64,000 nt of DNA from SIG575 sp045534165 (GTDB lineage Bacteria; Bacillota; Clostridia; Oscillospirales; Acutalibacteraceae): the NCBI GenBank assembly GCA_045534165.1, contig JAZSJD010000055.1:1-64000 (forward strand), read 5' to 3'. The notes beneath the pieces are model-generated. The model did no database searches and had not been told where the DNA came from. It saw only the letters and a list, made by a program, of their open reading frames with translations. This document shows, piece by piece, positions 1 through 7,042 of the stretch (the first letter of the stretch is position 1; every line of letters begins with the position of its first letter). The translations under genes and the position numbers were made by a program.

Positions 1-141
1 TACACTTTTACAACAATGAGCGAATTCAACTAAAAACAAAACTGACTCCGCTTGAAAAACGAAGTCAGTATGTTGCTTAAATTTTAATTCGACCTACCAT
101 AGGGGGCTTTTTGTACTGTCCGCACAAATTGGGGCAGTTCA
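1..141 (+). mobile_element. 3' end of an IS3-family insertion sequence (cut by window edge)
   Basis: The segment holds the last residues of an IS3-type transposase followed by about 60 bases ending in GGGGCAGTTCA. Read on the opposite strand, this outer end begins TGAACTGCCCC, which fits the TG...CA termini of IS3/IS150-type elements. The element end is placed at 141 because the sequence after it (TAGCGGATGG) no longer resembles an IS end. The left half lies outside the window, so the target duplication and completeness cannot be judged. Confidence 0.7.
3..80 (+). CDS. IS3-family transposase, C-terminal fragment
   Basis: Only the last 25 residues are visible, in the frame that begins at base 3 and stops with TAA at 78-80. 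They read HFYNNERIQ...LTPLEKR, the conserved tail of the IS3/IS150 OrfB integrase-type (DDE) transposase, in which the final YNxxR and LTPxE(Y/K)R motifs are typical. The catalytic DDE residues lie upstream, outside the window. No frameshift is seen in this piece, so the gene may be intact. Confidence 0.75.
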   Translation, partial: HFYNNERIQLKTKLTPLEKRSQYVA

Positions 142-160
142 TAGCGGATGGGAGTTAGTT

Positions 161-820
161 TTATTTTGCTTTTTTAAATTTTTTGAACAAGTCGAATTCC
201 CAAATAAATTTAAAGAATTTGATGTTTTTATTATAAGAAAGTTTATAAATGTTTTGCACTATTATAGCTGAAAGAAGACCTGCAATAAAGCCGACTATCA
301 ATCCGCCAACAACGTCAGACGGATAATGTACACAAATGTAAATTCGTGTGATGCCCATCACAATTGCAAAAAGGAAAGCTGTCCAACTTACTTTTTTGTT
401 AGTTGTAAAGAAAAGACCGGTCATAACTGCCATTGCAGAAGTTGTGTGACCTGATGGGAATGAAAATTCACTTTCTTCGTGACCAAAAACAGCTTGCCAC
501 CATTCACGGAAAATTTCAATTTCACTGTTATATGGTCTTGGGCGTTCAACGATTGGTTTGATAATAATGTTTGTAAATAAAGCACCGATTACAATACCGC
601 CAAGCATTGCTGCACCGACTTTTCTTGTCTTTTTGAAAACCAAAAGAACTAATGATAACAAAATTAAAAATATGCCATCATCGCCAAGTCTTGTGAAATT
701 AATCAAGAATAAATCAAAGAAATCTCCCATAGGACCTTCATGTAAATTATGGAAGAATTCTAAAATTGAATAGTCGAATGTAGCGAAAGTTTCGTTTATC
801 CACTGTGCTGCTACTGACAT
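161..820 (-). CDS. PAP2-family membrane phosphatase
   Basis: This 219-residue membrane protein belongs to the type 2 phosphatidic acid phosphatase superfamily, which dephosphorylates lipid phosphates such as undecaprenyl pyrophosphate or phosphatidylglycerophosphate at the membrane. All three active-site motifs are visible: KPIVERPRP near residue 88, the PSGH box near residue 122, and TRIYICVHYPSDVVGG near residue 158 with the catalytic His and Asp. Hydrophobic segments lie between and around the motifs, about five or six in all. A GGGAGGTTATTAAA ribosome binding site precedes the ATG. The substrate cannot be told from sequence. It follows prs on the same strand, but a hairpin separates them. 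Confidence 0.85.
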   Translation of the reverse strand: MSVAAQWINETFATFDYSILEFFHNLHEGPMGDFFDLFLINFTRLGDDGIFLILLSLVLLVFKKTRKVGAAMLGGIVIGALFTNIIIKPIVERPRPYNSEIEIFREWWQAVFGHEESEFSFPSGHTTSAMAVMTGLFFTTNKKVSWTAFLFAIVMGITRIYICVHYPSDVVGGLIVGFIAGLLSAIIVQNIYKLSYNKNIKFFKFIWEFDLFKKFKKAK

Positions 821-878
821 TTTAATAACCTCCCTTATAAATTGCTTAATTATATTATACTTAAAATATTTAATAAGC

Positions 879-907
879 AGACCTGATTTCTCTTTGAAAC
901 CAGGTCT
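879..907 (-). terminator. Hairpin after prs
   Basis: AGACCTG and CAGGTCT pair across the spacer, and TTTC/GAAA extends the stem after one mismatch. On the minus strand it follows the prs stop codon and is followed by an AT-rich stretch without a pure T run, so it is a moderate terminator candidate. Confidence 0.5.
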
Positions 908-919
908 TTATTAAATGAT

Positions 920-2116
920 TTATTTTTCTGAATGATCAGGTACGTTGAATCCTTTTGAAGTAAGGAGTCTGTAAATTCTATCAGCAGGGTTAAGAAGTTT
1001 GCTTACTGACATATCGTGGTTGAGCGTGTCAACAATATAAGAAATATATTTTGAAAGGTCAACCTCGCAGTACCAATCTCTTTCAAGAAGTTCAGGTGTT
1101 CTGTAAATAAGGTTAGTTGTGAAAACTTTAGTAATCATACCTTCTGCATAAGCCTTGTCAAATGAATCAAGACCTTCGCAGAAAAGACCGAAACTTGAAC
1201 AAACAAAGATTCTGTTAGCTTTAAGTGCTTTAAGCTTTCTTGCAACCTCAATCATTGATTCACCAGAAGAAATCATATCATCAACAATGATAACATCTTT
1301 ACCTTCAACATTGTCGCCGAGGAATTCATGAGCGACAATTGGGTTTCTGCCGTTAACTACAACTGAGTAGTCACGTCTTTTATAGAACATACCAAGTTCA
1401 ACACCGAGAACTGTTGAGTAATAAATACATCTGCCCATACCACCTTCATCAGGTGAGATAACCATAAGATGATCTTTGTCAACATTAATATCAGGAACAT
1501 TCTTAACAATAGCCTTAATCATCTGATATGTAGGCTGAACATTTTCAAATCCGTGGAGAGGAATTGCATTCTGAACTCTGGGGTCGTGAGCATCAAATGT
1601 GATGATATTATCCACGCCCATATAGTTACAAAGTTCCTGAAGTGCGTTTGCACAGTCAAGTGATTCTCTTGATGAACGTTTATGCTGTCTTCCTTCATAA
1701 AGCATAGGCATAATAACAGTTAATCTTCTTGCTTTACCTGCAATTGCACTGATAGCTCTTTTAAGGTTAGCATAGTGTTCGTCAGGGCTCATATAATGAA
1801 CTTTTCCGTATGCATTGTAGCTGAGACCATGGTTGAACATATCACAAACGATGAATATATCAAAACCACGTACTGTTTCACTTATTGTCGCTTTACCTTC
1901 ACCTGTACCAAAACGGGGGAAGTGCATATTAAGCAAATATGATTCTCTCTGATAGCCTGCAAATGCAATAGTTGTTTTATGTTCGCTATCACGTTCATGT
2001 CTCCATCTAACGAGATACTGGTCAATTTTTTTAGCAAGCTCTTCACATCCGGGCAATGCGATAATACCAAGCTGCCCAACAGGAATAGTTTCAAACTTCT
2101 GATTCAAATTCGGCAT
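920..2116 (-). CDS. prs: Ribose-phosphate pyrophosphokinase (PRPP synthetase)
   Basis: The enzyme makes PRPP from ribose 5-phosphate and ATP for nucleotide, histidine and NAD synthesis. The histidine operon and pncB in this window encode PRPP users. The start ATG at 2116 is preceded by GGAGG at 8 bases; a GTG 15 bases further upstream lies before that site and is unlikely. Visible features are TFDAHDPRVQ (divalent metal and ribose phosphate region), FYKRRDYSV (catalytic flexible loop region) and the PRPP-binding loop VIIVDDMISSGESM in the C-terminal half. At 398 residues it is longer than the usual ~315-residue bacterial enzyme; a longer form is found in some Clostridia. Transcription is probably separate from the CDF gene upstream, which has its own terminator. 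Confidence 0.9.
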   Translation of the reverse strand: MPNLNQKFETIPVGQLGIIALPGCEELAKKIDQYLVRWRHERDSEHKTTIAFAGYQRESYLLNMHFPRFGTGEGKATISETVRGFDIFIVCDMFNHGLSYNAYGKVHYMSPDEHYANLKRAISAIAGKARRLTVIMPMLYEGRQHKRSSRESLDCANALQELCNYMGVDNIITFDAHDPRVQNAIPLHGFENVQPTYQMIKAIVKNVPDINVDKDHLMVISPDEGGMGRCIYYSTVLGVELGMFYKRRDYSVVVNGRNPIVAHEFLGDNVEGKDVIIVDDMISSGESMIEVARKLKALKANRIFVCSSFGLFCEGLDSFDKAYAEGMITKVFTTNLIYRTPELLERDWYCEVDLSKYISYIVDTLNHDMSVSKLLNPADRIYRLLTSKGFNVPDHSEK

Positions 2117-2231
2117 TTTAACGTCCTCCACACTATTTAGTCGAATTTTGCATAAACTCGTATATATATTGTACTATTCTTTTTGTGTTTTGAAAAGGGG
2201 TAAACCGAAATTTATCGAAAAAAATAAGATA

Positions 2232-2271
2232 AAAAAACAGACAACTTTTGTAAGAAACTACAAAAGTTGTC
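2232..2271 (-). terminator. Strong terminator after the CDF transporter gene
   Basis: A perfect 13-bp stem, GACAACTTTTGTA with TACAAAAGTTGTC and a 6-base loop, lies just past the stop of the minus-strand transporter gene. On that strand it is followed by TGTTTTTTT. Confidence 0.85.
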
Positions 2272-2277
2272 AAAGGG

Positions 2278-3456
2278 TTACTTTATATGTCCTGAATAAT
2301 CTCTGTCAACAGTAATAACGCAGTTAAGAGAAGTGTTAAACTCTTTTACTTTAGCTGTGATTTGTTCTTTTAACTCATTTTCAGTTAATTTTGATTCATA
2401 AGGTAACACAACATCAAAAATAAGGTTTGTGTGAGTAGGTCCGGTTACAATCCTGAAATCGTGAACTGATAAATTATTATCAATTTTATTGATTATTTTA
2501 ATAACATCATCTTTGTGTTTCTGTACAACTTCGTTATCTGTTTCAATCGGATCTGTGTGGGCGACAATTTCAACTCCGAATTTATTTTTTATATCAATTT
2601 CAATATTATCCATAATTTCGTGGATAACGAGCACGTTTTCATTTGCAGGAACTTCAATATGTACGCTTCCGAAGATTTTTGTTGAACCATAATTATGGAT
2701 AATTAAATCGTGAATACCAACTACTTTGTCATATGAGTTAATTAAATTTTCAATGTTTTCAATTAATTTCTCTTCAGGTGGTTGACCAAGCAAGGGATTA
2801 ATTGTGTCTCTTACTATATTAATACCGGCAATCAGAATGATGACAGCAACTATAATTCCAAGAATACCGTCAATATTGATTCCTGCAAAATGAGCAAGAA
2901 GCATTGATATAATTGTGACTGCTGTTGCACCGCAGTCGCTGATGCAATCAGTAAAAACAGCACTCATTGCGGTTGAATTAATTGCTTTTCCAAGCTTTCT
3001 GTTAAAAAGAGCTAACCAGATTTTACCCAGAATTGATAATGAAAGAATAATGATTGACCAGTAACTAAATGTAATGTCAGTCGGATTAATAATTCTGTCT
3101 ACAGACGTTTTCATCAGTTCTATGCCAAACATCATAACGATAAATGCAACTATTAATCCGGAAATATATTCTATTCTGCCATGACCGAAAGGATGTGATG
3201 TATCTGCAGGTTTGTTGGCCATTTTGAATCCGATAAGTGTAATAATTGAAGAACCTGCATCAGAGAAATTGTTTACTGCATCACCGGTGATAGATATACT
3301 TCCTGAAACAGCACCGATTATCAGCTTAGCAGTAGCCAGAATGATATTTACTAAAATCCCAACTACACCACTTAATGTACCATATTTTTCTCTGACATGA
3401 TTGTCTTTTGTGTTTTTATAATCTTTTACGAAAATTTTCAACAGAAGTGTCGTCAC
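2278..3456 (-). CDS. Cation diffusion facilitator family transporter
   Basis: A 392-residue CDF-family efflux pump, which exports divalent metal ions (Zn, Fe, Mn or similar) in exchange for protons. The N-terminal two thirds carry about six membrane segments. The metal-site motifs are visible: DAVNNFSDAGSS in TM2 (DxxxD type), HPFGHGRIEYISG in the loop after it, and TDCISDCGAT in TM5. The C-terminal ~120 residues form a cytoplasmic ferredoxin-like domain with HDLIIHNYG and HIEVP. The gene appears to start with GTG at 3456 behind a weak GGTGA site. It is divergent from the ABC-F gene and shares with it a palindromic promoter region. The metal cannot be assigned. Confidence 0.88.
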   Translation of the reverse strand: MTTLLLKIFVKDYKNTKDNHVREKYGTLSGVVGILVNIILATAKLIIGAVSGSISITGDAVNNFSDAGSSIITLIGFKMANKPADTSHPFGHGRIEYISGLIVAFIVMMFGIELMKTSVDRIINPTDITFSYWSIIILSLSILGKIWLALFNRKLGKAINSTAMSAVFTDCISDCGATAVTIISMLLAHFAGINIDGILGIIVAVIILIAGINIVRDTINPLLGQPPEEKLIENIENLINSYDKVVGIHDLIIHNYGSTKIFGSVHIEVPANENVLVIHEIMDNIEIDIKNKFGVEIVAHTDPIETDNEVVQKHKDDVIKIINKIDNNLSVHDFRIVTGPTHTNLIFDVVLPYESKLTENELKEQITAKVKEFNTSLNCVITVDRDYSGHIK

Positions 3457-3485
3457 AAAATCACCATAATTAAAATATTTTTATT

Positions 3486-3514
3486 AGAATATCATTTAAA
3501 AATCAATATGTCAA
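3486..3514 (-). promoter_or_regulatory. Promoter of the CDF transporter gene
   Basis: On the minus strand TTGACA (3514-3509), a 17-base spacer and TATTCT (3491-3486). The -35 box lies inside the left arm of the inverted repeat at 3504-3549. Confidence 0.65.
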
Positions 3515-3549
3515 TATTGTAGTTAGAACGTGCTGATATTGACATATTG
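3504..3549. repeat. Inverted repeat holding both divergent -35 boxes
   Basis: CAATATGTCAATAT (3504-3517) is perfectly complementary to ATATTGACATATTG (3536-3549), with 18 bases between. Each arm supplies the TTGACA box of one of two divergent promoters. It could be an operator or simply a consequence of the paired promoters. Confidence 0.75.
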
Positions 3550-3567
3550 TAATATTTATAGTAAACT
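3539..3567 (+). promoter_or_regulatory. Promoter of the ABC-F gene
   Basis: TTGACA (3539-3544), a 17-base spacer and TAAACT (3562-3567). The -35 box is in the right arm of the inverted repeat. Confidence 0.6.
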
Positions 3568-3601
3568 TATAAACTGAATATGAATGTTTAGGAGTAGAAA
3601 A

Positions 3602-5200
3602 ATGTTAAGTACATCAAATATCGGATTGCAATATGGCGGAAGAACTTTGTTTGAAAGAGTTTCACTTACTTTTTCACAGGGAAACTGTTACGGAATTATC
3701 GGTGCAAATGGTGCAGGTAAATCAACGTTCCTTAAAATATTATCAGGAGAAATAGAGCCAAACAAAGGTGAAGTTATTATCACTCCCGGCGAAAGGATGT
3801 CTGTCTTAAAACAGGACCACTTTGAGTTTGATGAATATGATGTTATCAAAACAGTACTTTTAGGTAACAAAAAACTCTGTGACATTATGGATGCAAAAGA
3901 AGAGTTGTATTCAAAAGAAGATTTCACAGAAGAAGATGGTATAAGAATAAGTGAACTTGAAGAAGAATTTGCTGAAATGGATGGCTGGAGTGCAGAAAGC
4001 AATGCTGAAATTCTTTTGAACGGTCTTGGTGTTACAAATGAATATCACTATATGAAAATGTCAGAACTTGATAACGATATCAAAGTTAAAGTTCTTCTGG
4101 CTCAGGCTTTATTTGGTAATCCTGATATTCTTCTCATGGACGAGCCTACAAACCACCTTGATATAGATGCTATCCGTTGGCTCGAAGATTTCTTAATGGA
4201 ACTTGATAGTGTTGTTATTGTTGTAAGCCATGACAGACATTTCCTCAACAAAATCTGTACTCACACAGTTGATGTTGATTATGGCAAAATCACAATGTAT
4301 GTTGGTAACTATGATTTCTGGTACGATTATACTCAGCTCGCTCAGCGTCAGATGAGAGAACAGAATAAGAAAACAGAAGCTAAAATGAAGGAACTTCAGG
4401 AATTTGTTGCTCGTTTTAGCGCAAATGCATCAAAATCAAAGCAGGCAACAAGCCGTAAAAAGCTCTTGGAAAACCTTGTTCTGGAAGAAATTCCCGTTTC
4501 ATCAAGACGTTTTCCCTATGTTGCATTCAAGCCTGACAGAGATATTGGTAATGAGGTGCTTACTGTTTCTAACCTTTCAAAAACAGTTGGAGACAGAAAG
4601 GTACTTGATAATGTAAGTTTTGTTATTACACCAAACGAAAAAGTTGCTTTTATCGGTACTGATGCTGTTGCAAAAACTACACTTTTTAAAATTTTAGCAG
4701 GGGAAGAAGAACCGGATGAAGGTTCATTCAAATGGGGTGTAACAACTACACAGTCATATTTCCCAAGTGATAACTCAAAATATTTTGATGATTGCGAAGA
4801 TAACCTTCTTGATTGGATAAGACGCTATTCAAACCTGGTTTTCGAAACTGATGTCAGAGGCTGGCTTGGAAGAATGATGTTCTCAGGTGAAGAAGCAACT
4901 AAAAAAGCTAATGTCCTTTCAGGTGGTGAAAGAGTACGTTGTATGCTCTGTAAAATGATGCTTTCAGGTGCAAATGTGCTCATTCTTGATGAACCCACTA
5001 ACCATCTTGACCTTGAATCAATTGCTGCACTTAATGATGGATTGGCTAAATTTACAGGTGCACTTTTGTTCACATCACATGACCATCAGCTTGTGCAGAC
5101 TGTAGCTGACCGTATCATTAAAATTGATGAAGATGGTTTCTATGATAAAAAACAAACCTATGATGAATATCTTGAAGAAAAGGCAAATGCTGAAAATTAA
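3602..5200 (+). CDS. ABC-F family ATPase (YbiT-like), ribosome-associated
   Basis: A 532-residue protein with two ABC ATPase domains and no membrane segment, the ABC-F layout of ribosome-acting factors. The ATG at 3602 follows AGGAG at 7 bases; an in-frame ATG at 3584 lacks such a site. Domain 1 has Walker A GANGAGKS, Walker B LLMDEPTNHLD and the switch SHDRHF. The interdomain linker carries ARFSANASKSKQA. Domain 2 has signature LSGGERVR, Walker B LILDEPTNHLD and SHDHQ. The domain 2 Walker A is GTDAVAKTT; an Ala at this Gly is, from memory, usual in the YbiT-like clade. The domain 1 signature is lost: the expected LSGGE-type motif reads LDNDIKVKV. The role is probably translational, the target unknown. 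Confidence 0.85.
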   Translation: MLSTSNIGLQYGGRTLFERVSLTFSQGNCYGIIGANGAGKSTFLKILSGEIEPNKGEVIITPGERMSVLKQDHFEFDEYDVIKTVLLGNKKLCDIMDAKEELYSKEDFTEEDGIRISELEEEFAEMDGWSAESNAEILLNGLGVTNEYHYMKMSELDNDIKVKVLLAQALFGNPDILLMDEPTNHLDIDAIRWLEDFLMELDSVVIVVSHDRHFLNKICTHTVDVDYGKITMYVGNYDFWYDYTQLAQRQMREQNKKTEAKMKELQEFVARFSANASKSKQATSRKKLLENLVLEEIPVSSRRFPYVAFKPDRDIGNEVLTVSNLSKTVGDRKVLDNVSFVITPNEKVAFIGTDAVAKTTLFKILAGEEEPDEGSFKWGVTTTQSYFPSDNSKYFDDCEDNLLDWIRRYSNLVFETDVRGWLGRMMFSGEEATKKANVLSGGERVRCMLCKMMLSGANVLILDEPTNHLDLESIAALNDGLAKFTGALLFTSHDHQLVQTVADRIIKIDEDGFYDKKQTYDEYLEEKANAEN

Positions 5201-5212
5201 CGGAGTGATTTT

Positions 5213-5875
5213 GTGATAAAAGCTGTTGTTTTTGATATGGATGGTCTTATGTTTGATACGGAACGTATCGGAATAAGAACATGGAAAACACTTGCTGAAG
5301 AAATGGGATATCCGAAACTTGATGGATTGATTTACACTTGTTTTGGAACTAATCATAATTTTAAGAGAAAATATTTTGACGAAGTTTTAGGTGAAGATTT
5401 TCCATATGATGTATTTGTTAAACGAGAAGTAGAGATTACCGGAGAAACCTTAAAAAAAGAGGGTGTACCCCATAAACATGGACTTATGCAGCTGCTTGAA
5501 TATTTAAAAGCAAACAATATTAAAACAGCAGTTGCTACATCAACATCTTTTGACCCTGCAATCGAACATATAAAGGATGCAGGCGTTTTTGAGTTTTTTG
5601 ATGCAATCATTACAGGTGATATGACAGAAAAGGGTAAGCCTTATCCTGATATTTATCTTAAGGCTTGTTCTGAGCTTAATATAAATCCCGCTGATGCTTT
5701 GGGACTTGAGGATAGTTATAACGGTGTAAGGGCAATTCACGCTGCAGGGATGAAAGCTGTTATGATTCCTGATATGATGCAACCTGATGATGAAATGAAA
5801 GATAAAACATATGCTATATTGAATTCCTTATCTGATGTTATCGAATTAATTGACAGAGAAAATAGTAGTTGTTAG
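5213..5875 (+). CDS. HAD-superfamily hydrolase, beta-phosphoglucomutase-like
   Basis: A 220-residue HAD phosphatase of subfamily IA with a helical cap. Motif I is DMDGLMFDTE at residues 8-17, where the two Asp are nucleophile and acid/base. Motif II is the Thr/Ser in VATST near residue 106. Motif III is the Lys in EKGKPYPDIY near residue 142, and motif IV is LGLEDSYNGVRA near residue 165. Proteins of this group act on small sugar phosphates; the sequence does not tell which. It starts with GTG behind GGAGTG, 12 bases after the ABC-F gene, so the two are probably co-transcribed. Confidence 0.85.
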   Translation: MIKAVVFDMDGLMFDTERIGIRTWKTLAEEMGYPKLDGLIYTCFGTNHNFKRKYFDEVLGEDFPYDVFVKREVEITGETLKKEGVPHKHGLMQLLEYLKANNIKTAVATSTSFDPAIEHIKDAGVFEFFDAIITGDMTEKGKPYPDIYLKACSELNINPADALGLEDSYNGVRAIHAAGMKAVMIPDMMQPDDEMKDKTYAILNSLSDVIELIDRENSSC

Positions 5876-5964
5876 TCTTTCATAAACTCTTTGTAATATA
5901 TAACGAAAATGTCTAAAAATATTGATTATGTATCAGGTTTATGGTATTATATTAAGGGTGAATT

Positions 5965-6750
5965 ATGAGAGAAGAAGACATCATTATTTCTTTTGCTGAG
6001 GATAAAATCTGCAAATGTATCAACGAATTTTTGATAACTAATACACATTTTCTCGATGTTACTCAGCAATCATTATTGCTAAGTAAGTTTTCGAAGAACG
6101 CTGATGTTAAGATTTTTCTTTATGGTGGTCTTGAAAATGCAGAAAGATCTGTGATGTTGTTTTTACCGTATTATCTTGACGTTGATGATTATTGCAAATT
6201 ATCAGAATATTTCAGTGACAATCCTGAAGATAACCCGTTAACAGTACTGCGGTTGACTAAAGATAATTTTTCGCAGATTGGTCATAGAGATTATCTGGGC
6301 TCTTTAATGGGACTTGGAATTAAACGTGAAATGATAGGTGATATTGTTGTAACCGAAACCGGAGCAGATGTGATTGTTTTAAAATCAATTTCACCTTATA
6401 TTTTATCTGAGCTAAAATCAGCAGGGCGTGCATCTTTAAAAGTTCAGGAAAAAAGTTTCAGTGATATTGATGTTTCAGTTGAAAACATTACTGAGGATTC
6501 AGTAAATATCTCTTCTATGAGAATTGATAATGTTATTTCTGCGTGCTTTAAACTTTCGCGAGCTGATAGTGCAGATGCTATTTTATCAGGAAATGTTTAT
6601 ATTAATTCACTTCAGACCTTAAAATGTGACAAAAAGGTTAATATAGGAGACAAAATTGTTTTCAGATCGAAAGGCAAAATTATTTTAAAGGATATTTCTG
6701 GCATTTCGAAAAAAGGTCGGACTTTTTTAAAAATTGACAGATATAATTGA
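5965..6750 (+). CDS. YlmH-like S4-domain RNA-binding protein
   Basis: A 261-residue protein of the YlmH family. The middle has the family hallmark GHRDYLGSLMGLGIKREMIGDIVV (residues ~112-135, too long to be a chance match), and the last ~75 residues form an S4 RNA-binding domain beginning MRIDNVISACFKLSR. YlmH is known from the division gene cluster of Gram-positive bacteria and has been tied to ribosome-associated quality control. Here no division genes are beside it. It is a single gene with a GGGTGA site before its ATG and is followed by the promoter of the carA leader. Confidence 0.82.
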   Translation: MREEDIIISFAEDKICKCINEFLITNTHFLDVTQQSLLLSKFSKNADVKIFLYGGLENAERSVMLFLPYYLDVDDYCKLSEYFSDNPEDNPLTVLRLTKDNFSQIGHRDYLGSLMGLGIKREMIGDIVVTETGADVIVLKSISPYILSELKSAGRASLKVQEKSFSDIDVSVENITEDSVNISSMRIDNVISACFKLSRADSADAILSGNVYINSLQTLKCDKKVNIGDKIVFRSKGKIILKDISGISKKGRTFLKIDRYN

Positions 6751-6758
6751 TTTTACTA

Positions 6759-6787
6759 TTGACATTTCTTTGTTAAATAGGTATAAT
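6759..6787 (+). promoter_or_regulatory. Consensus promoter of the carA-carB operon
   Basis: TTGACA (6759-6764), a spacer of 17 bases and TATAAT (6782-6787). Both hexamers match the sigma-A consensus at every position. Transcription should begin near 6794, giving a leader of about 250 bases. Confidence 0.85.
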
Positions 6788-6819
6788 TATTTGATTTGAT
6801 TTTTGAAGTAGGTGAAAAT

Positions 6820-6945
6820 GTGAAGCAGACACTCAAATTGAGAGGGTTAACAACTGAAAAAACATTATTTTCTGCTTTTCAAAGCACTACATTGGCATTT
6901 TATTCTCAAAAATCAGATAATTCATTTATTTACAAAAGGCTATAA
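6820..6945 (+). CDS. Possible 41-residue leader peptide of the car operon
   Basis: A GTG-started ORF at 6820 follows TAGGTG at about 6 bases and runs 41 codons to TAA at 6943-6945. It begins MKQTLKLRGLTTEK and ends SFIYKRL. It lies between the promoter and the terminator, and its last codons (AGG CTA) form the first arm of the leader structure. No single codon is strongly enriched, although Thr, Ser and Leu are frequent, so what it would sense is unclear. It may equally be non-coding leader RNA. No database family is recognised. Confidence 0.45.
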   Translation: MKQTLKLRGLTTEKTLFSAFQSTTLAFYSQKSDNSFIYKRL

Positions 6946-7005
6946 TTATTTTTTAGTAGCCAATATTTGTTAAGTATTGGCTGATATATCATCAGCCATT
7001 TTTTT
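6938..7005 (+). promoter_or_regulatory. Attenuator with alternately pairing arms upstream of carA
   Basis: Four arms can be read. Arm 1 GGCTA (6938-6942) pairs with TAGCC of arm 2 (6957-6961). Arm 2 AGCCAATA (6958-6965) pairs perfectly with arm 3 TATTGGCT (6975-6982). Arm 3 GGCTGAT (6979-6985) pairs with arm 4 ATCAGCC (6991-6997), which is followed by seven T. Pairing 2:3 excludes the terminator 3:4, and pairing 1:2 permits it. This is the logic of a transcription attenuator. No T-box, PyrR-site or known riboswitch motif was recognised. Confidence 0.7.
6979..7005 (+). terminator. Leader terminator of the car attenuator
   Basis: A 7-bp stem GGCTGAT/ATCAGCC with loop ATATC and a T7 run, 37 bases before the carA start. 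Confidence 0.75.
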
Positions 7006-7042
7006 ATATTTGCATTGCGCAAAAATCTAAGGTATGGGAAGT

